Source: Gammaproteobacteria bacterium RIFCSPHIGHO2_12_FULL_37_14
GTDB taxonomy: Bacteria > Pseudomonadota > Gammaproteobacteria > DSM-16500
Assembly: GCA_001801485.1 (NCBI GenBank)
Contig: MGXV01000060.1
Span: 1 to 45,755, forward strand
Direction of reading: 5' to 3'
DNA: 45,755 bases
The notes below the pieces were generated by a model. The model worked only from the letters and a program-made list of their open reading frames with translations, made no database searches and was not told the origin of the DNA. The position numbers were made by a program, and so were the translations under genes. Of this stretch, positions 1 to 9,778 are shown piece after piece (within the stretch, counting starts at the first letter, position 1; each line of letters starts with the position of its first letter).

Positions 1-3000
1 CTCCTGAATTTTTTTTATTTCAAAAATAATCTCATTAAACGTGGTTTGTGAATTAATCTCCACTCTCAACGGTTCTCGAGTGAGTAATTCCAATTGATCA
101 CTGACATAATCGGGATCATTGGTCGTAATAACATGATGATGAACGAATTCTTTAAAATGATCCGGATGAATAAGTTCTGGGTGAACAGTTAATGGATTTT
201 CAGCAACACCTTCAATTTTTACATTTGGCGCTAAGCAAAAATGAAATGATTTGTTTGGGTAATGAGTATGAATGCGGTCTAATAAGCGTTCCCATTGAGA
301 TTGAGGGAAGCTTTCAGTGATATAAAGCACTTCGTTATCAGATTGATAGTTTTTGAGTAAGTCATTACATGGTACTCGTTTACCTGCTATAACCGTAAAA
401 CGACTAAAACATTCATATAAATTATATAATCCTAGATAAATACGCCGATGATTTTTATTTCTATTATTAATTTCTGTCTCCACCACTACATTATCCAACT
501 GCGTGACATGCTTCTTTTCTTTCGTTTGAATATGAACTTGGTCTGGAATTTTCAACAATTCACCATTATATAAAATTTTTCGCTCAACCTTCACTCGATG
601 AAGCAAAAGATCAAAATCAGGATCCATTGGCGGATTGTAGATTATAAGCGGCCTATTTTGGTTAATCGCTTTAATAAGCATGCCTGTTGGTTGACTATCA
701 TTAGCAGTCACCTCTCCATATAACTTTTCTCGCCAGCCTGGATGATTAAATAAATCAATCTCCAATGCTGAAGCTAAATCGACATCAGCTTTATTTTTTT
801 GCGATTTTTGAAAAATCTGATTATCTAAAGTATAGCGTTTACAACGCGATAACAACACGGAGCATTTCTTGGTTTCAGGAGTAATTAATCCAATGACAAT
901 TAATTTTTTTGAAACCTTCTCGCCTAAAATAGTAGGTTCGGTATCTAATATACTTTTATAGCTAATGATTTGCTCAGGAGTAAAATTAGCCCAATTCACC
1001 ACTAATATACCGCCATTTTCAATGAGTGGTTTTAACGGCCCCGTTGGCTGCTCTTTTTGAATCCAATCACCATTTACCTTTATCCAAGGTCGCAAATAAA
1101 CTGAAAAATCTTCAGGTCGATTGATAAAAAGATGTGTGCTGTAAGAATGCCTTCCTATCTGTTCAACAATACACTGATTAACAGCCAATATCTGCTGTTT
1201 ATTCACTTGAATTAATGCTGAAAACAAACTGGAATAAGATCGTGACTGTGTGAATAATGGTGCAAAGGAAGTTAGTTGTTCTTGATCAGCAACTTCTATA
1301 AAGTTATCGTAATAATATTGTTCAATCACATCACGTTCTTCTAATGGTGGAGAAGATGAGATAAGTGGCTTGGATGAAATAGATGTAGCTACATTAAAAA
1401 CATCTTTTCGCTGATTGATATCAGTGAGATCCAATCGCGTACCGCCGCCAAGATCAAATCGATGCAAACGTAATCTTCCCTGTTCTAGCCAAACAATTTC
1501 ACAAAATTGGTGCAATTCATTGAGACTCGCCTGTACAGGGAAGCCAATTAAATGAGCTAATAACATAAAGTTTTGGCTACGATGTCGACAAACACCATTT
1601 CGTTCAATAATTTGAGCACAAACTATTTCAATATCATCGCTGCTATGCGTAGTTGATGTTTCAGATTTGAATTTTTCTTTATCAAAATACTCGATTAATA
1701 AGTGAAACTTTTCAAACGGATTTTTGTTATTATCAAATAAAAACCGAACTGGACTATCGATAAAATTTAATTTATTAGTTAATTCGTCAATCAAATCGTT
1801 TGGCAATAAATTATTTAGCAGAAGTGGTGTCGCATTTTCAGATGGGTTATGGTCATACTCTGGCGCTTCTTTAAAGCAATAAAAAATTTTTACTGCTTGT
1901 TGTTTTAATGCATTTTTATTTAATTCGGCACAAAACTGTAAATGATCTGGATCCCAGTAAACCTCAAGCGCATTGATTGGATCAGTGTAATATAGAATTT
2001 GATTATCGACAACAGGATGCATAGCAATCAATTCATATAATTCATTCGGGTAAAATAGTCCCTCAAGATAACCTAGAGCCAAACCAGGCGTATTTTTTAC
2101 GGTTTCTTTTAACTCAGCAATCAGCACATCATCTAATACCCGCTGCTGTCCTGGTGAAGTTATTTTTTGTAAGCGAGCGGGATCATGGAGAACTGGTAAA
2201 AAAATTAATTGGCGATTTTTCCATGCAATTCTATCAAATACCTCCATTCGATAATGATTTTTGGTTACCCTATTTTTAGAAAATAATGCGCTTTTAAATG
2301 ATCCGTGAGCCTGACCACTAACCGCTACTGTCCGATTATCAATTGTTACTCGACGGTGAGGAGAATAAATAGTAACTGGACTTTGATTATTACGAACATC
2401 TAACCATTCTTTATTAAGACTGGCAATTAAATGTTTTACATCCATTGTTGATTGATAAAGATGAATTTGACAATCTTTAAGACTTTCTTGAAAATGTAAA
2501 AGTAGATTATCATAAGAATTAATTTTTATATTATAAAGATTGAATTTCTCTGCCTGTAAACACAAAACTTTCAACAGAGGATAATTCTCTGCTTTTGTAA
2601 TAGACATTGATTTTTTACATATTACACGTAATGAATGTAAATTTCCGCAGTCATCTAACATAATTCTAGCTGATTGATCGCTATCAACCCGAACGTTTTC
2701 TAATTTAATACAATTCATCAAGGTAAGTGTAAGATCATATTCGGTGAAAATATTTACAATCTTTAATTTATTTAATTCACAAAGAGTAATAAAAACCCTG
2801 TCAATCAACTTGTTTCTATCGGGATGATTCGCTGTGCTAACGTCTTTATTATAGTACCTGAATGATTCCAATTCGTGACATGCTGAAAAATTTACTTTAT
2901 ACAAATAAGGACATGCTGTAATATCAACCACTTTGATTGGATTATGTTTGTAAGTCATTACATTCTTTATCGAACAATCCTTAATAACCAATCTTTCCAG

Positions 3001-5145
3001 ATTATCCAAACCTATTAAATCAAGTGTATTAAATGCATAACATTGTTCTATATGCAAATGCCTAATGGAGCCATTCTTCGGCCAAATAATTTTTTCAAAA
3101 TCACATTTTACGATTTTAACTTCTTCAATCGTATGAAGATCAGACAAATCTAATACTCTGTTTTTAAAGTTACATTTCATGAAAAAAATACTTTTTAATG
3201 AAATGACCGAATTCAATTGATTGTCAATATCGCAATGATTAATTTCAAGCTCTTCTAATTCAGGAAAATAAGTAAAATCAATATTTTTTACGGAAAGAGG
3301 ATAATTTTTAATAACCAATTTTTTAATTGAAGGATTAGGTCTTGTGATGATATAAGAATAACTTCCATCTATAGATACCATCTTAAGATTGCTAAATGTT
3401 GCTAGATCCATGCTTGAATATGATTCAAATTTATCCTGGAAACGGCTCTGATACTTTAATTCTCTTAAATTATCAGGACTACAAATATCATTTCTATCTA
3501 ATAGTTTAGAGCCAATAGTATAACCATCCCTTATAACATTATATTTTCGATATTCAAAAAAATCGTTAATAAATACATTTACATTTTTTAAATCCATTGG
3601 CGGAAAAAATGGACAATCTGTAATTTCCAATCGATTTAAATTGATTCGATTTGCTTGAATGATTTCCAAAGCCATACAATTAGAAATTTTCAAATCATGC
3701 AATGCACTCATATTATTAATAATTAACTCACGAATAGATGAACTATCGCTTATTACCATTGACATTAAACTTTTGTTATTTAAATAAGATATTTTATGAA
3801 ATCGACAATTTATGATCGTCAATTCCGTCAACTGAGTAAAAATTGAAAAATCAAATTCAACGGTATTTGTTATTACAGGTGAAACGATTTTTAAACTTTT
3901 TAGTTTAACTAATTTTGACAACCACGCTAAATCTAGATTCGCTTGACTGCTATCCCACTCTAGCTCTTCTATATTTAATAACTGATCGTCTCTTAGATTG
4001 ATGAATACATTAGCCTTGCGAATGATTAATTTTTTCAGATTAGGCAAGCTATTTTGATTTAATTTAATCCTTGCTTGATTTATTAAAATTATTTCTTCTA
4101 GTTGAGTAAAACTAGAGATATCGAGTGGTATCATAATTGAACCATTAACTTCCAAACGTTTTAAATTACAGATAGAATTTTCTTTATCGGTATATATTTC
4201 CATGTTTTGATTACAGTCAACAATCGACAGATTTTCTAGTAATTTAAAATTTAAAATTTCACACTTTTTTAAATGTTTACAATTTTTAAACGTTAATTTT
4301 TTTATCGGTGATTTTGATGAACGAAACCAAACTAGCTGAGCAGGATAATTAATATTTAATGCTGTCAACTCCACATTTTCAGGAATGATTAATTTTCCAT
4401 TCTCACAAATCAATTCATGCAACGTGATTTCTTTTCCATTAAATTTTTCCAAATGCTGTTTAACCCACTCAGTTGACGGTTCAATGATTCCTACATGTTC
4501 AAGATTAGTAAAATTCTTTAATAAAATTTCAATTTCTAATTGATTAGGTGCGTTAATCATTATTTTTTTAATTAAAGATGGTGTAATAGATTTGTTGATT
4601 TGATCTAAAATTTTTGAGTCGCTAATACGAACTCCCCTCAAGGATATTGCATCTAAATATTTTGTATTTTTTTTTATCATGAAATAGGCTTCATGATCCA
4701 AAATAAAGTAATCATCAGGCGAAATAGATTGATTAGCTAGTGATTCTTCCACAGATTTTTTATTGGCAGGATGTATGCTGTCGCGCATCTTCCAGAATTC
4801 TTTAGTATTTTTGACTGGTTTAGCCATTGACCATGGTGTTTTCTCATCTTGCCATAAATAAACTTCGTAATTTCCGATCAACGATGAAAAAAAATCATAG
4901 TCTTTAAAATCCGTGGGATATACATTCAACATGTCATCGGAAATAATAACTTTCCATTTTTTATGTTGCCTTAATTGACTCTCTTCCAATTGCTGCCAAC
5001 ACTTTTCTCGACCTTCCATTTCTAACCAAAAATCATAATCACTTGGTCCACTATCTTGGTAATGTACTGTGTAGGACGTGTCGATTGAATTTTCCGAAGG
5101 AAAATTCAATCGCGCATCCATTTGTTCTTTTTTGGTTAAAAACAT
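1..5145 (-). CDS. Giant LRR-like / transglutaminase-like protein, partial (C-terminus beyond left edge)
   Basis: The frame is open without a stop from ATG at 5145 to base 1, giving 1715 codons; the C-terminus is outside the window. Residues about 1-140 are a mixed N-terminal region. Residues about 150-880 hold many irregular leucine/isoleucine-rich units (L..L.I..C patterns) resembling FBXL or BspA-type LRRs, not the LPX type. Residues about 1120-1260 look like a transglutaminase-like (papain-fold) core: GVCRHRSQNF with Cys1186, LHQF with His1212 and RFDLGGG with Asp1231 form a plausible Cys-His-Asp triad. Residues about 1345-1430 weakly recall a midasin/dynein-type AAA segment (GPL...GGILVV) without a visible Walker A. 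It lies downstream of lolD but has its own 204-bp upstream region with a PmrA-like box. A second ATG at 5121 is possible; neither start has a clear ribosome site. Inference: a type IV effector. The catalytic activity is untested. Confidence 0.85.
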   Translation of the reverse strand, partial: MFLTKKEQMDARLNFPSENSIDTSYTVHYQDSGPSDYDFWLEMEGREKCWQQLEESQLRQHKKWKVIISDDMLNVYPTDFKDYDFFSSLIGNYEVYLWQDEKTPWSMAKPVKNTKEFWKMRDSIHPANKKSVEESLANQSISPDDYFILDHEAYFMIKKNTKYLDAISLRGVRISDSKILDQINKSITPSLIKKIMINAPNQLEIEILLKNFTNLEHVGIIEPSTEWVKQHLEKFNGKEITLHELICENGKLIIPENVELTALNINYPAQLVWFRSSKSPIKKLTFKNCKHLKKCEILNFKLLENLSIVDCNQNMEIYTDKENSICNLKRLEVNGSIMIPLDISSFTQLEEIILINQARIKLNQNSLPNLKKLIIRKANVFINLRDDQLLNIEELEWDSSQANLDLAWLSKLVKLKSLKIVSPVITNTVEFDFSIFTQLTELTIINCRFHKISYLNNKSLMSMVISDSSSIRELIINNMSALHDLKISNCMALEIIQANRINLNRLEITDCPFFPPMDLKNVNVFINDFFEYRKYNVIRDGYTIGSKLLDRNDICSPDNLRELKYQSRFQDKFESYSSMDLATFSNLKMVSIDGSYSYIITRPNPSIKKLVIKNYPLSVKNIDFTYFPELEELEINHCDIDNQLNSVISLKSIFFMKCNFKNRVLDLSDLHTIEEVKIVKCDFEKIIWPKNGSIRHLHIEQCYAFNTLDLIGLDNLERLVIKDCSIKNVMTYKHNPIKVVDITACPYLYKVNFSACHELESFRYYNKDVSTANHPDRNKLIDRVFITLCELNKLKIVNIFTEYDLTLTLMNCIKLENVRVDSDQSARIMLDDCGNLHSLRVICKKSMSITKAENYPLLKVLCLQAEKFNLYNIKINSYDNLLLHFQESLKDCQIHLYQSTMDVKHLIASLNKEWLDVRNNQSPVTIYSPHRRVTIDNRTVAVSGQAHGSFKSALFSKNRVTKNHYRMEVFDRIAWKNRQLIFLPVLHDPARLQKITSPGQQRVLDDVLIAELKETVKNTPGLALGYLEGLFYPNELYELIAMHPVVDNQILYYTDPINALEVYWDPDHLQFCAELNKNALKQQAVKIFYCFKEAPEYDHNPSENATPLLLNNLLPNDLIDELTNKLNFIDSPVRFLFDNNKNPFEKFHLLIEYFDKEKFKSETSTTHSSDDIEIVCAQIIERNGVCRHRSQNFMLLAHLIGFPVQASLNELHQFCEIVWLEQGRLRLHRFDLGGGTRLDLTDINQRKDVFNVATSISSKPLISSSPPLEERDVIEQYYYDNFIEVADQEQLTSFAPLFTQSRSYSSLFSALIQVNKQQILAVNQCIVEQIGRHSYSTHLFINRPEDFSVYLRPWIKVNGDWIQKEQPTGPLKPLIENGGILVVNWANFTPEQIISYKSILDTEPTILGEKVSKKLIVIGLITPETKKCSVLLSRCKRYTLDNQIFQKSQKNKADVDLASALEIDLFNHPGWREKLYGEVTANDSQPTGMLIKAINQNRPLIIYNPPMDPDFDLLLHRVKVERKILYNGELLKIPDQVHIQTKEKKHVTQLDNVVVETEINNRNKNHRRIYLGLYNLYECFSRFTVIAGKRVPCNDLLKNYQSDNEVLYITESFPQSQWERLLDRIHTHYPNKSFHFCLAPNVKIEGVAENPLTVHPELIHPDHFKEFVHHHVITTNDPDYVSDQLELLTREPLRVEINSQTTFNEIIFEIKKIQE

Positions 5146-5234
5146 AGATTAGACCACACTCTGCATGAAGACTCGTTTAGTTATTATTTTTCATGATAAT
5201 AGAATATTTTATGAACAAATCTTACACTAATATG

Positions 5235-5251
5235 CTTAAGATAGGCTTAAG
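5235..5251 (-). promoter_or_regulatory. PmrA-like box upstream of the giant gene
   Basis: Two CTTAAG hexamers sit 11 bp apart (CTTAAGATAGGCTTAAG on the plus strand). The PmrA consensus in Coxiella and Legionella is a CTTAATATT direct repeat with the same 11-bp period. The box lies 90 bp before the start at 5145. The -10 match is weaker than at the other boxes here: TAAGAT at 5219-5224 on the minus strand is only 11 nt away. Confidence 0.5.
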
Positions 5252-5349
5252 AAGAGCCTTTCAAATTTGATTTCCAGAGGGCTCATCTAAATTCTTATGA
5301 TATCAATGAGATAGTTAGACGGCGTTGTTGCATCATGCTATATAGAAAA

Positions 5350-6036
5350 TTATATCCCTTCTATCAATTTTCCTTCTTCAATTCTAAACACACGTTGTGC
5401 GCGTTTAGCGATATCAGGGTCGTGCGTTACCATCACTACACTAGTTTTCTGAGCTTTTTGTAAATCGAAAAATAATTGTAAAACTTTTTCAGCATTATTC
5501 GGATCTAAATTACCTGTCGGTTCATCTGCTAACACGCACAATGGTTCAGCAATGAGCGCTCGTGCGATAGCAACACGTTGACGTTCGCCACCAGAGAGCT
5601 GCCCTAGGCGATGATGTAAACGATGATCCAACCCGACTTGTGTTAATAGATAAGTGGCTTTTTCAATAATGACTTTAGTTAACTGTTCGCCGCGTATTAA
5701 CAAAGGCATACTCACATTTTCTAGCGCTGAAAATTCAGGTAATAAATGATGAAATTGATAGACAAAACCTAAACACTGATTACGCACACGACATTTTTCT
5801 GACTCCGTCAATTCATGAATATTTTTTCCATTAACTATTACCTTACCCCGAGTAGGATGATCTAATCCGCCCAATAGATGCAAAAAAGTACTTTTACCTG
5901 AACCAGAAGCACCGACAATTGCAATCATTTCTGCTGGGTTGACTTGCAAATCTATTTGCTTTAATACTTCAATTTTTGTTAAACCATCTAAATATGTTTT
6001 CGCAAGATCATGACAAGCAAGTACAGAATTATTCAT
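5350..6036 (-). CDS. lolD: Lipoprotein-releasing system ATP-binding protein LolD
   Basis: Cytoplasmic ABC ATPase that powers release of outer-membrane lipoproteins from the inner membrane to LolA. Visible motifs are Walker A GASGSGKS, ABC signature LSGGERQR, Walker B VLADEPTGNLD and the switch His in MVTHD. I chose the ATG at 6036 (MNNSVLACHDL), giving 228 aa, the usual length. It overlaps the lolC-type stop by 8 bp, implying translational coupling. A longer frame reaches 6072, but the extra 12 residues lie inside the upstream gene and are not family-like. It is the last gene of the long fab-holB-tatD-lol block. Confidence 0.95.
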   Translation of the reverse strand: MNNSVLACHDLAKTYLDGLTKIEVLKQIDLQVNPAEMIAIVGASGSGKSTFLHLLGGLDHPTRGKVIVNGKNIHELTESEKCRVRNQCLGFVYQFHHLLPEFSALENVSMPLLIRGEQLTKVIIEKATYLLTQVGLDHRLHHRLGQLSGGERQRVAIARALIAEPLCVLADEPTGNLDPNNAEKVLQLFFDLQKAQKTSVVMVTHDPDIAKRAQRVFRIEEGKLIEGI

Positions 6037-7279
6037 AACGTAGTGACTCCACCGGATCCAATTGAGATGCACGCCAAGCTGGATAAATTGTTGCGATTAA
6101 ACTAAAAAATAATGATGCAATACTAATTTTGGCTACATCTTTCCATTCAATTTCTGATGGTAGGTAGTCAACAAAATAAACACTCGATGACAAAAATTGC
6201 ACGCGAAAAACGTATTCTATCCAATTGACTAGATCGGTCACATTCCAAGCCAATAACAAACCACCCATCACACCAAACAAGGTACCAAACACACCGACTA
6301 ATCCACCTTGAATAATAAAAATATTCATAATCATTTGTGGCGTTGCGCCAAAGGTACGTAAAATAGCAATATCAGATTGCTTTTCATTCACCACCATCAC
6401 TAACGTTGAAACTAAATTAAATGCAGCAACAGCGATAATCAGCAACAAAATAAAAAACATCATCGTCTTTTCTAATTGAACAGCATGAAAAAATTCACCA
6501 AACTGATCTGCCCAAGTAGTAATCGTAGCACTAGGTGATAGTTGGCTAGCTAATTCTTTCGCCACAAGCGGTGCAGCATATACATCTTTGATATTAAGAT
6601 GCAAGCCTGTGACATCTTGTCCAATACCAAGTAATTTTTGAGCGTCTTGCAAATGAATAAAACCTAATCCAGCATCAAAACCAAAACCACTTCCAGCTCG
6701 AAATATACCAATTACGGTAAATCGTTTGAATCTTGGCATGACACCTACTGGCGATAAAGAAACTTGCGGAGTAACAATTGTAATTTTATCACCCACCATG
6801 GCACGTAAACGATCAGCTAAATTTTCTCCCAAGATGATACCAAATTGTTTTGGTTTAAGATCGGATAAATTACCTTTCACCATTTTACTCGCGACAGCAG
6901 ATATTCGTTTCTCTTCATTAGGTAAAATGCCATTGATTAATGCTGGTTGAACCGAACCACCATAGCTCAACAACACTTCTCCCGTAGCAAAAGGTGCCGA
7001 AGCAATGACATCAGGAAAATCTGCCACAATTTTTTGCAAATCTTGCCAACCAGTCACATAACCATTGATACTACTAATAGTCAGTGGTGGCACCATACTA
7101 AACACACGATTTTTTATTTCGCGATCAAAACCATTCATCACTGATAAAACAGTAATGAGAACAGAAACGCCTAGCGCAATTCCAATCATTGAAACGATAG
7201 AAATAAAAGAAATAAAATGATTACGACGCTTTGCGCGCGTGTATCGTAACCCAATAAAAAGAGCAGCTGGCTTAAACAT
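6029..7279 (-). CDS. lolC: Lipoprotein-releasing system transmembrane protein (LolC/LolE/LolF type)
   Basis: Inner-membrane permease of the Lol ABC transporter, partner of LolD. It has an N-terminal membrane segment (about residues 24-50), a large periplasmic domain, and three C-terminal membrane segments typical of the MacB/FtsX fold, ending LDPVESLRYE as in LolC/E proteins. The periplasmic stretch VSLSPVGVMPRFKRF resembles the LolA-binding hook of LolC. I chose ATG 7279 (MFKPAALFIGLRYTRAKRR), giving 416 aa and overlapping the tatD stop by 8 bp. The longer frame to 7357 adds 26 residues inside tatD. Only one LolC/E gene is present beside lolD, suggesting a LolDF-type homodimeric system. Confidence 0.93.
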   Translation of the reverse strand: MFKPAALFIGLRYTRAKRRNHFISFISIVSMIGIALGVSVLITVLSVMNGFDREIKNRVFSMVPPLTISSINGYVTGWQDLQKIVADFPDVIASAPFATGEVLLSYGGSVQPALINGILPNEEKRISAVASKMVKGNLSDLKPKQFGIILGENLADRLRAMVGDKITIVTPQVSLSPVGVMPRFKRFTVIGIFRAGSGFGFDAGLGFIHLQDAQKLLGIGQDVTGLHLNIKDVYAAPLVAKELASQLSPSATITTWADQFGEFFHAVQLEKTMMFFILLLIIAVAAFNLVSTLVMVVNEKQSDIAILRTFGATPQMIMNIFIIQGGLVGVFGTLFGVMGGLLLAWNVTDLVNWIEYVFRVQFLSSSVYFVDYLPSEIEWKDVAKISIASLFFSLIATIYPAWRASQLDPVESLRYE

Positions 7280-8063
7280 GCGAGTTGACAGCTCCAGTAA
7301 ATAAGGAGAAAAAATTCGTTGACGTTTGTTCTGCAAATTTATCCATTGATATTCCACGTGATTTTGCTAGATATTCTGCTGTATGTCTGACGTATGCAGG
7401 TTCATTGGGTTTACCGCGATGTGGTTCAGGAGCAAGATAGGGTGCGTCAGTTTCAATTAGCATACGATCAAGTGGAACTTTTTTTGCTACTTCCTGAATC
7501 TCGATAGCATTCTTAAAGGTTACTATTCCAGAAAATGAAATATAAAAACCTAGGTCCAACGCCTGTTTTGCCATCAACCAATCTTCGGTGAAACAATGCA
7601 TCACGCCTCCCACTTCATCTGCATGCTCTTCCTGCATAATGCGTATTGTATCGCCTTTTGCTTGTCGTGTATGCACAATTAGCGGTTTACGTAATTGCTT
7701 CGCTGCTTGAATATGAGTTCTAAATCGCTCATGCTGCCAATTTAAATCGCCAGTCGATCGAAAATAATCCAATCCAGTTTCACCAATAGCAATTACCGCT
7801 GGAACTTTTCCTAGCTCGACTAAGGTCTCGACATCAACTATCTCATCCTGTTCATTAGGATGAACGCCAACAGACATTCCAACATTTGAGTAGGATTGAC
7901 TAATGTCATAAATAATCGGAAATTCTTTTAATTTAACACTAACATTTAATATATATTGAATATCTTGATTTTTAGCACGCTCCATCACAGCCGATAAATT
8001 ATTTCCAGCTGTTGATAAATCTAACAAATGCAAATGACAATGAGAATCAACAAGAAAAGCCAT
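7272..8063 (-). CDS. tatD: TatD family metal-dependent hydrolase / deoxyribonuclease
   Basis: TIM-barrel metal-dependent hydrolase of the TatD/YcfH family, 263 aa, the usual length. Visible metal-site motifs are DSHCHLHL near the N-terminus, GETGLDYF, the VHTRQA and MHCFTE strands and the late ETDAPYLAPEPHRGKPNEP signature. Family members act as 3'-5' DNA exonucleases or related hydrolases in the cytoplasm; the exact substrate here is not shown. In gammaproteobacteria this paralogue normally follows holB (often with pilZ between). Here it follows the 568-aa F-box repeat gene after 8 bp, and its stop overlaps the lolC-type start. Confidence 0.95.
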   Translation of the reverse strand: MAFLVDSHCHLHLLDLSTAGNNLSAVMERAKNQDIQYILNVSVKLKEFPIIYDISQSYSNVGMSVGVHPNEQDEIVDVETLVELGKVPAVIAIGETGLDYFRSTGDLNWQHERFRTHIQAAKQLRKPLIVHTRQAKGDTIRIMQEEHADEVGGVMHCFTEDWLMAKQALDLGFYISFSGIVTFKNAIEIQEVAKKVPLDRMLIETDAPYLAPEPHRGKPNEPAYVRHTAEYLAKSRGISMDKFAEQTSTNFFSLFTGAVNSHV

Positions 8064-8071
8064 GCCTTACC

Positions 8072-9778
8072 TCATAACCTAAAATGATTAACATTTTCCA
8101 ATAACAAAAGTTTATTAGCTGGTGTCTTATATAGTGATAAATGATTCTTAAGTCCTTCGAGTGCATGCTTTTCTCTAAACTGATAAAAATTCGCAGAGTG
8201 TTGAGAGGTACTATTTTTCTTTGACTTTGATTGAGAACCAAAAAAATTTTTCACTTGATTTTTTTTGTCTAATACACACTTTAACTTAAAATAATCTTGA
8301 TATAACACTTTCGCAGATTTAAATAACTGAAAAGAAAAATGATTATTGTTATCCATTTGCTGAAAAACGTTTACGCCACCAGGCGAAACAAGCATTTTTT
8401 TTACCTGATCTGGCTCAGAAAAAAAATATTTTGCTAAACAACTACCTTCTTTCTTAGTTTTTTGCATACTGGTGAAATCACAAAAGTTAATCACATGAAG
8501 AAGTATTTCAAGTGGTAATTGTTTAAAAAAAGACGATGAATGTTCATTCATTCGGTCTATTGATAATAAGATAAGAAAATTAACAAACAAACTTCTTGCT
8601 TGATGTATAGGTGAAAAATTTTGTAATTCTAATCGCAAAATCGAAATATTAATACGACCGAGAACAAATTCGCTATCTTCTGATTTTTTCTGGCGAATCC
8701 CCCATGAACAAATCATATCTCGAGTCTTCGGATAAAGATCGTACATAATTTGTAAAATATTTTTATTATGTTGATCAACGCCATTCGCTTGTTCACCATG
8801 TTGAATAAATGCCAATACAGTATAAATTTTTATAGGCGACAATCTTGCCGACTTCATTAGCAATTGAATAACGGATGTTTCTATTTCAATTGGATGTCCA
8901 AATAAATCGTTTCCAAATAACAAATATTCACCTTGATTTTGCAGTTTAACTCCCATCGTTAAAATTAGTGGAATATAGTAATCGATCCTGTCAGATTGAT
9001 AAAAAATAATTTCCTGTAAGAGATCACGACTTAGTTTCAACTGGTAAGGATCAATACCAAAATTTATAATGGTGGGAATTAAGTTTGGAAAAAATCTCAC
9101 CACATACATTCGCAACTCTAGCTTTAAATCTGAATCGATACATTGCAGAATCTGTTCTGAATATTCTTTAGGAAAAAAACTCAATACATATACGAGTACC
9201 TCTGGAGTATTAAATAACCGATTAAATATCTGTGAATTCTTTAATATCAACTGTAGAAATCGTTCTGCATAAGCCGACGGAAAACATTGTATGGCATAAT
9301 CTAAACAACTGATGTCATGAAAAATTCTATTAAATTCATCATGGTCATTCAAAATACACGCCATAATATTTTCAACGTATTCTGATGGTAAACGTGATAA
9401 TGCCACGAATAAAGCATATTGATCCGCTATTAATCGCTTAAACTCTTCTCGATTACTCAATACATACTTTTCAATTTTTCTTGCTTGATTACTTGGTAAT
9501 TCGTGCATCAGAAAGGATAACGATCCGATATCATCAACAAGCCGTCTAAATTGTTTTATATCGGCTAACATTTTTTGCACAAATCGATCGACATGGCGCT
9601 TAGAAAACTTCGCTGCTGCATAAGCTAATGTGACCGTGTCTAGGAAATAGTATTCATATTTTTCAGTGCTAGCAATTAATTGTTGTGTTTTTTTCTCGAT
9701 TTCGTTTTCCGGTAAAATTAGCATTTTCAGCAGATGTTTCCTGTTTTCTAAAATCTGCTTTTTATCTTTCGGAATCAT
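8072..9778 (-). CDS. F-box-like repeat protein, candidate effector (568 aa)
   Basis: Not a known named gene. Residues about 50-230 contain several degenerate units of about 33 aa (LP..Y.E.I...IL.N..EF.RL), probably an alpha-helical repeat. Near residues 420-452 the stretch beginning LPLEILLHVINF has the LP.E.L..I..F.d pattern of an F-box, which in eukaryotes binds Skp1 in SCF ubiquitin ligases. The start at 9778 is chosen because ATG overlaps the holB TGA in an ATGA and has a GGAG ribosome site 8 nt upstream; a TTG at 9808 is much less likely. It occupies the place held by pilZ in many gammaproteobacterial holB-tatD operons. Inference: an effector captured by a housekeeping operon. No PmrA box of its own was seen. 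Confidence 0.8.
   Translation of the reverse strand: MIPKDKKQILENRKHLLKMLILPENEIEKKTQQLIASTEKYEYYFLDTVTLAYAAAKFSKRHVDRFVQKMLADIKQFRRLVDDIGSLSFLMHELPSNQARKIEKYVLSNREEFKRLIADQYALFVALSRLPSEYVENIMACILNDHDEFNRIFHDISCLDYAIQCFPSAYAERFLQLILKNSQIFNRLFNTPEVLVYVLSFFPKEYSEQILQCIDSDLKLELRMYVVRFFPNLIPTIINFGIDPYQLKLSRDLLQEIIFYQSDRIDYYIPLILTMGVKLQNQGEYLLFGNDLFGHPIEIETSVIQLLMKSARLSPIKIYTVLAFIQHGEQANGVDQHNKNILQIMYDLYPKTRDMICSWGIRQKKSEDSEFVLGRINISILRLELQNFSPIHQARSLFVNFLILLSIDRMNEHSSSFFKQLPLEILLHVINFCDFTSMQKTKKEGSCLAKYFFSEPDQVKKMLVSPGGVNVFQQMDNNNHFSFQLFKSAKVLYQDYFKLKCVLDKKNQVKNFFGSQSKSKKNSTSQHSANFYQFREKHALEGLKNHLSLYKTPANKLLLLENVNHFRL

Noticed and set aside
5254..5284. Hairpin GAGCC...GGCTC as a terminator for lolD
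   Set aside because: The loop is long, the stem is short and no T-run follows.
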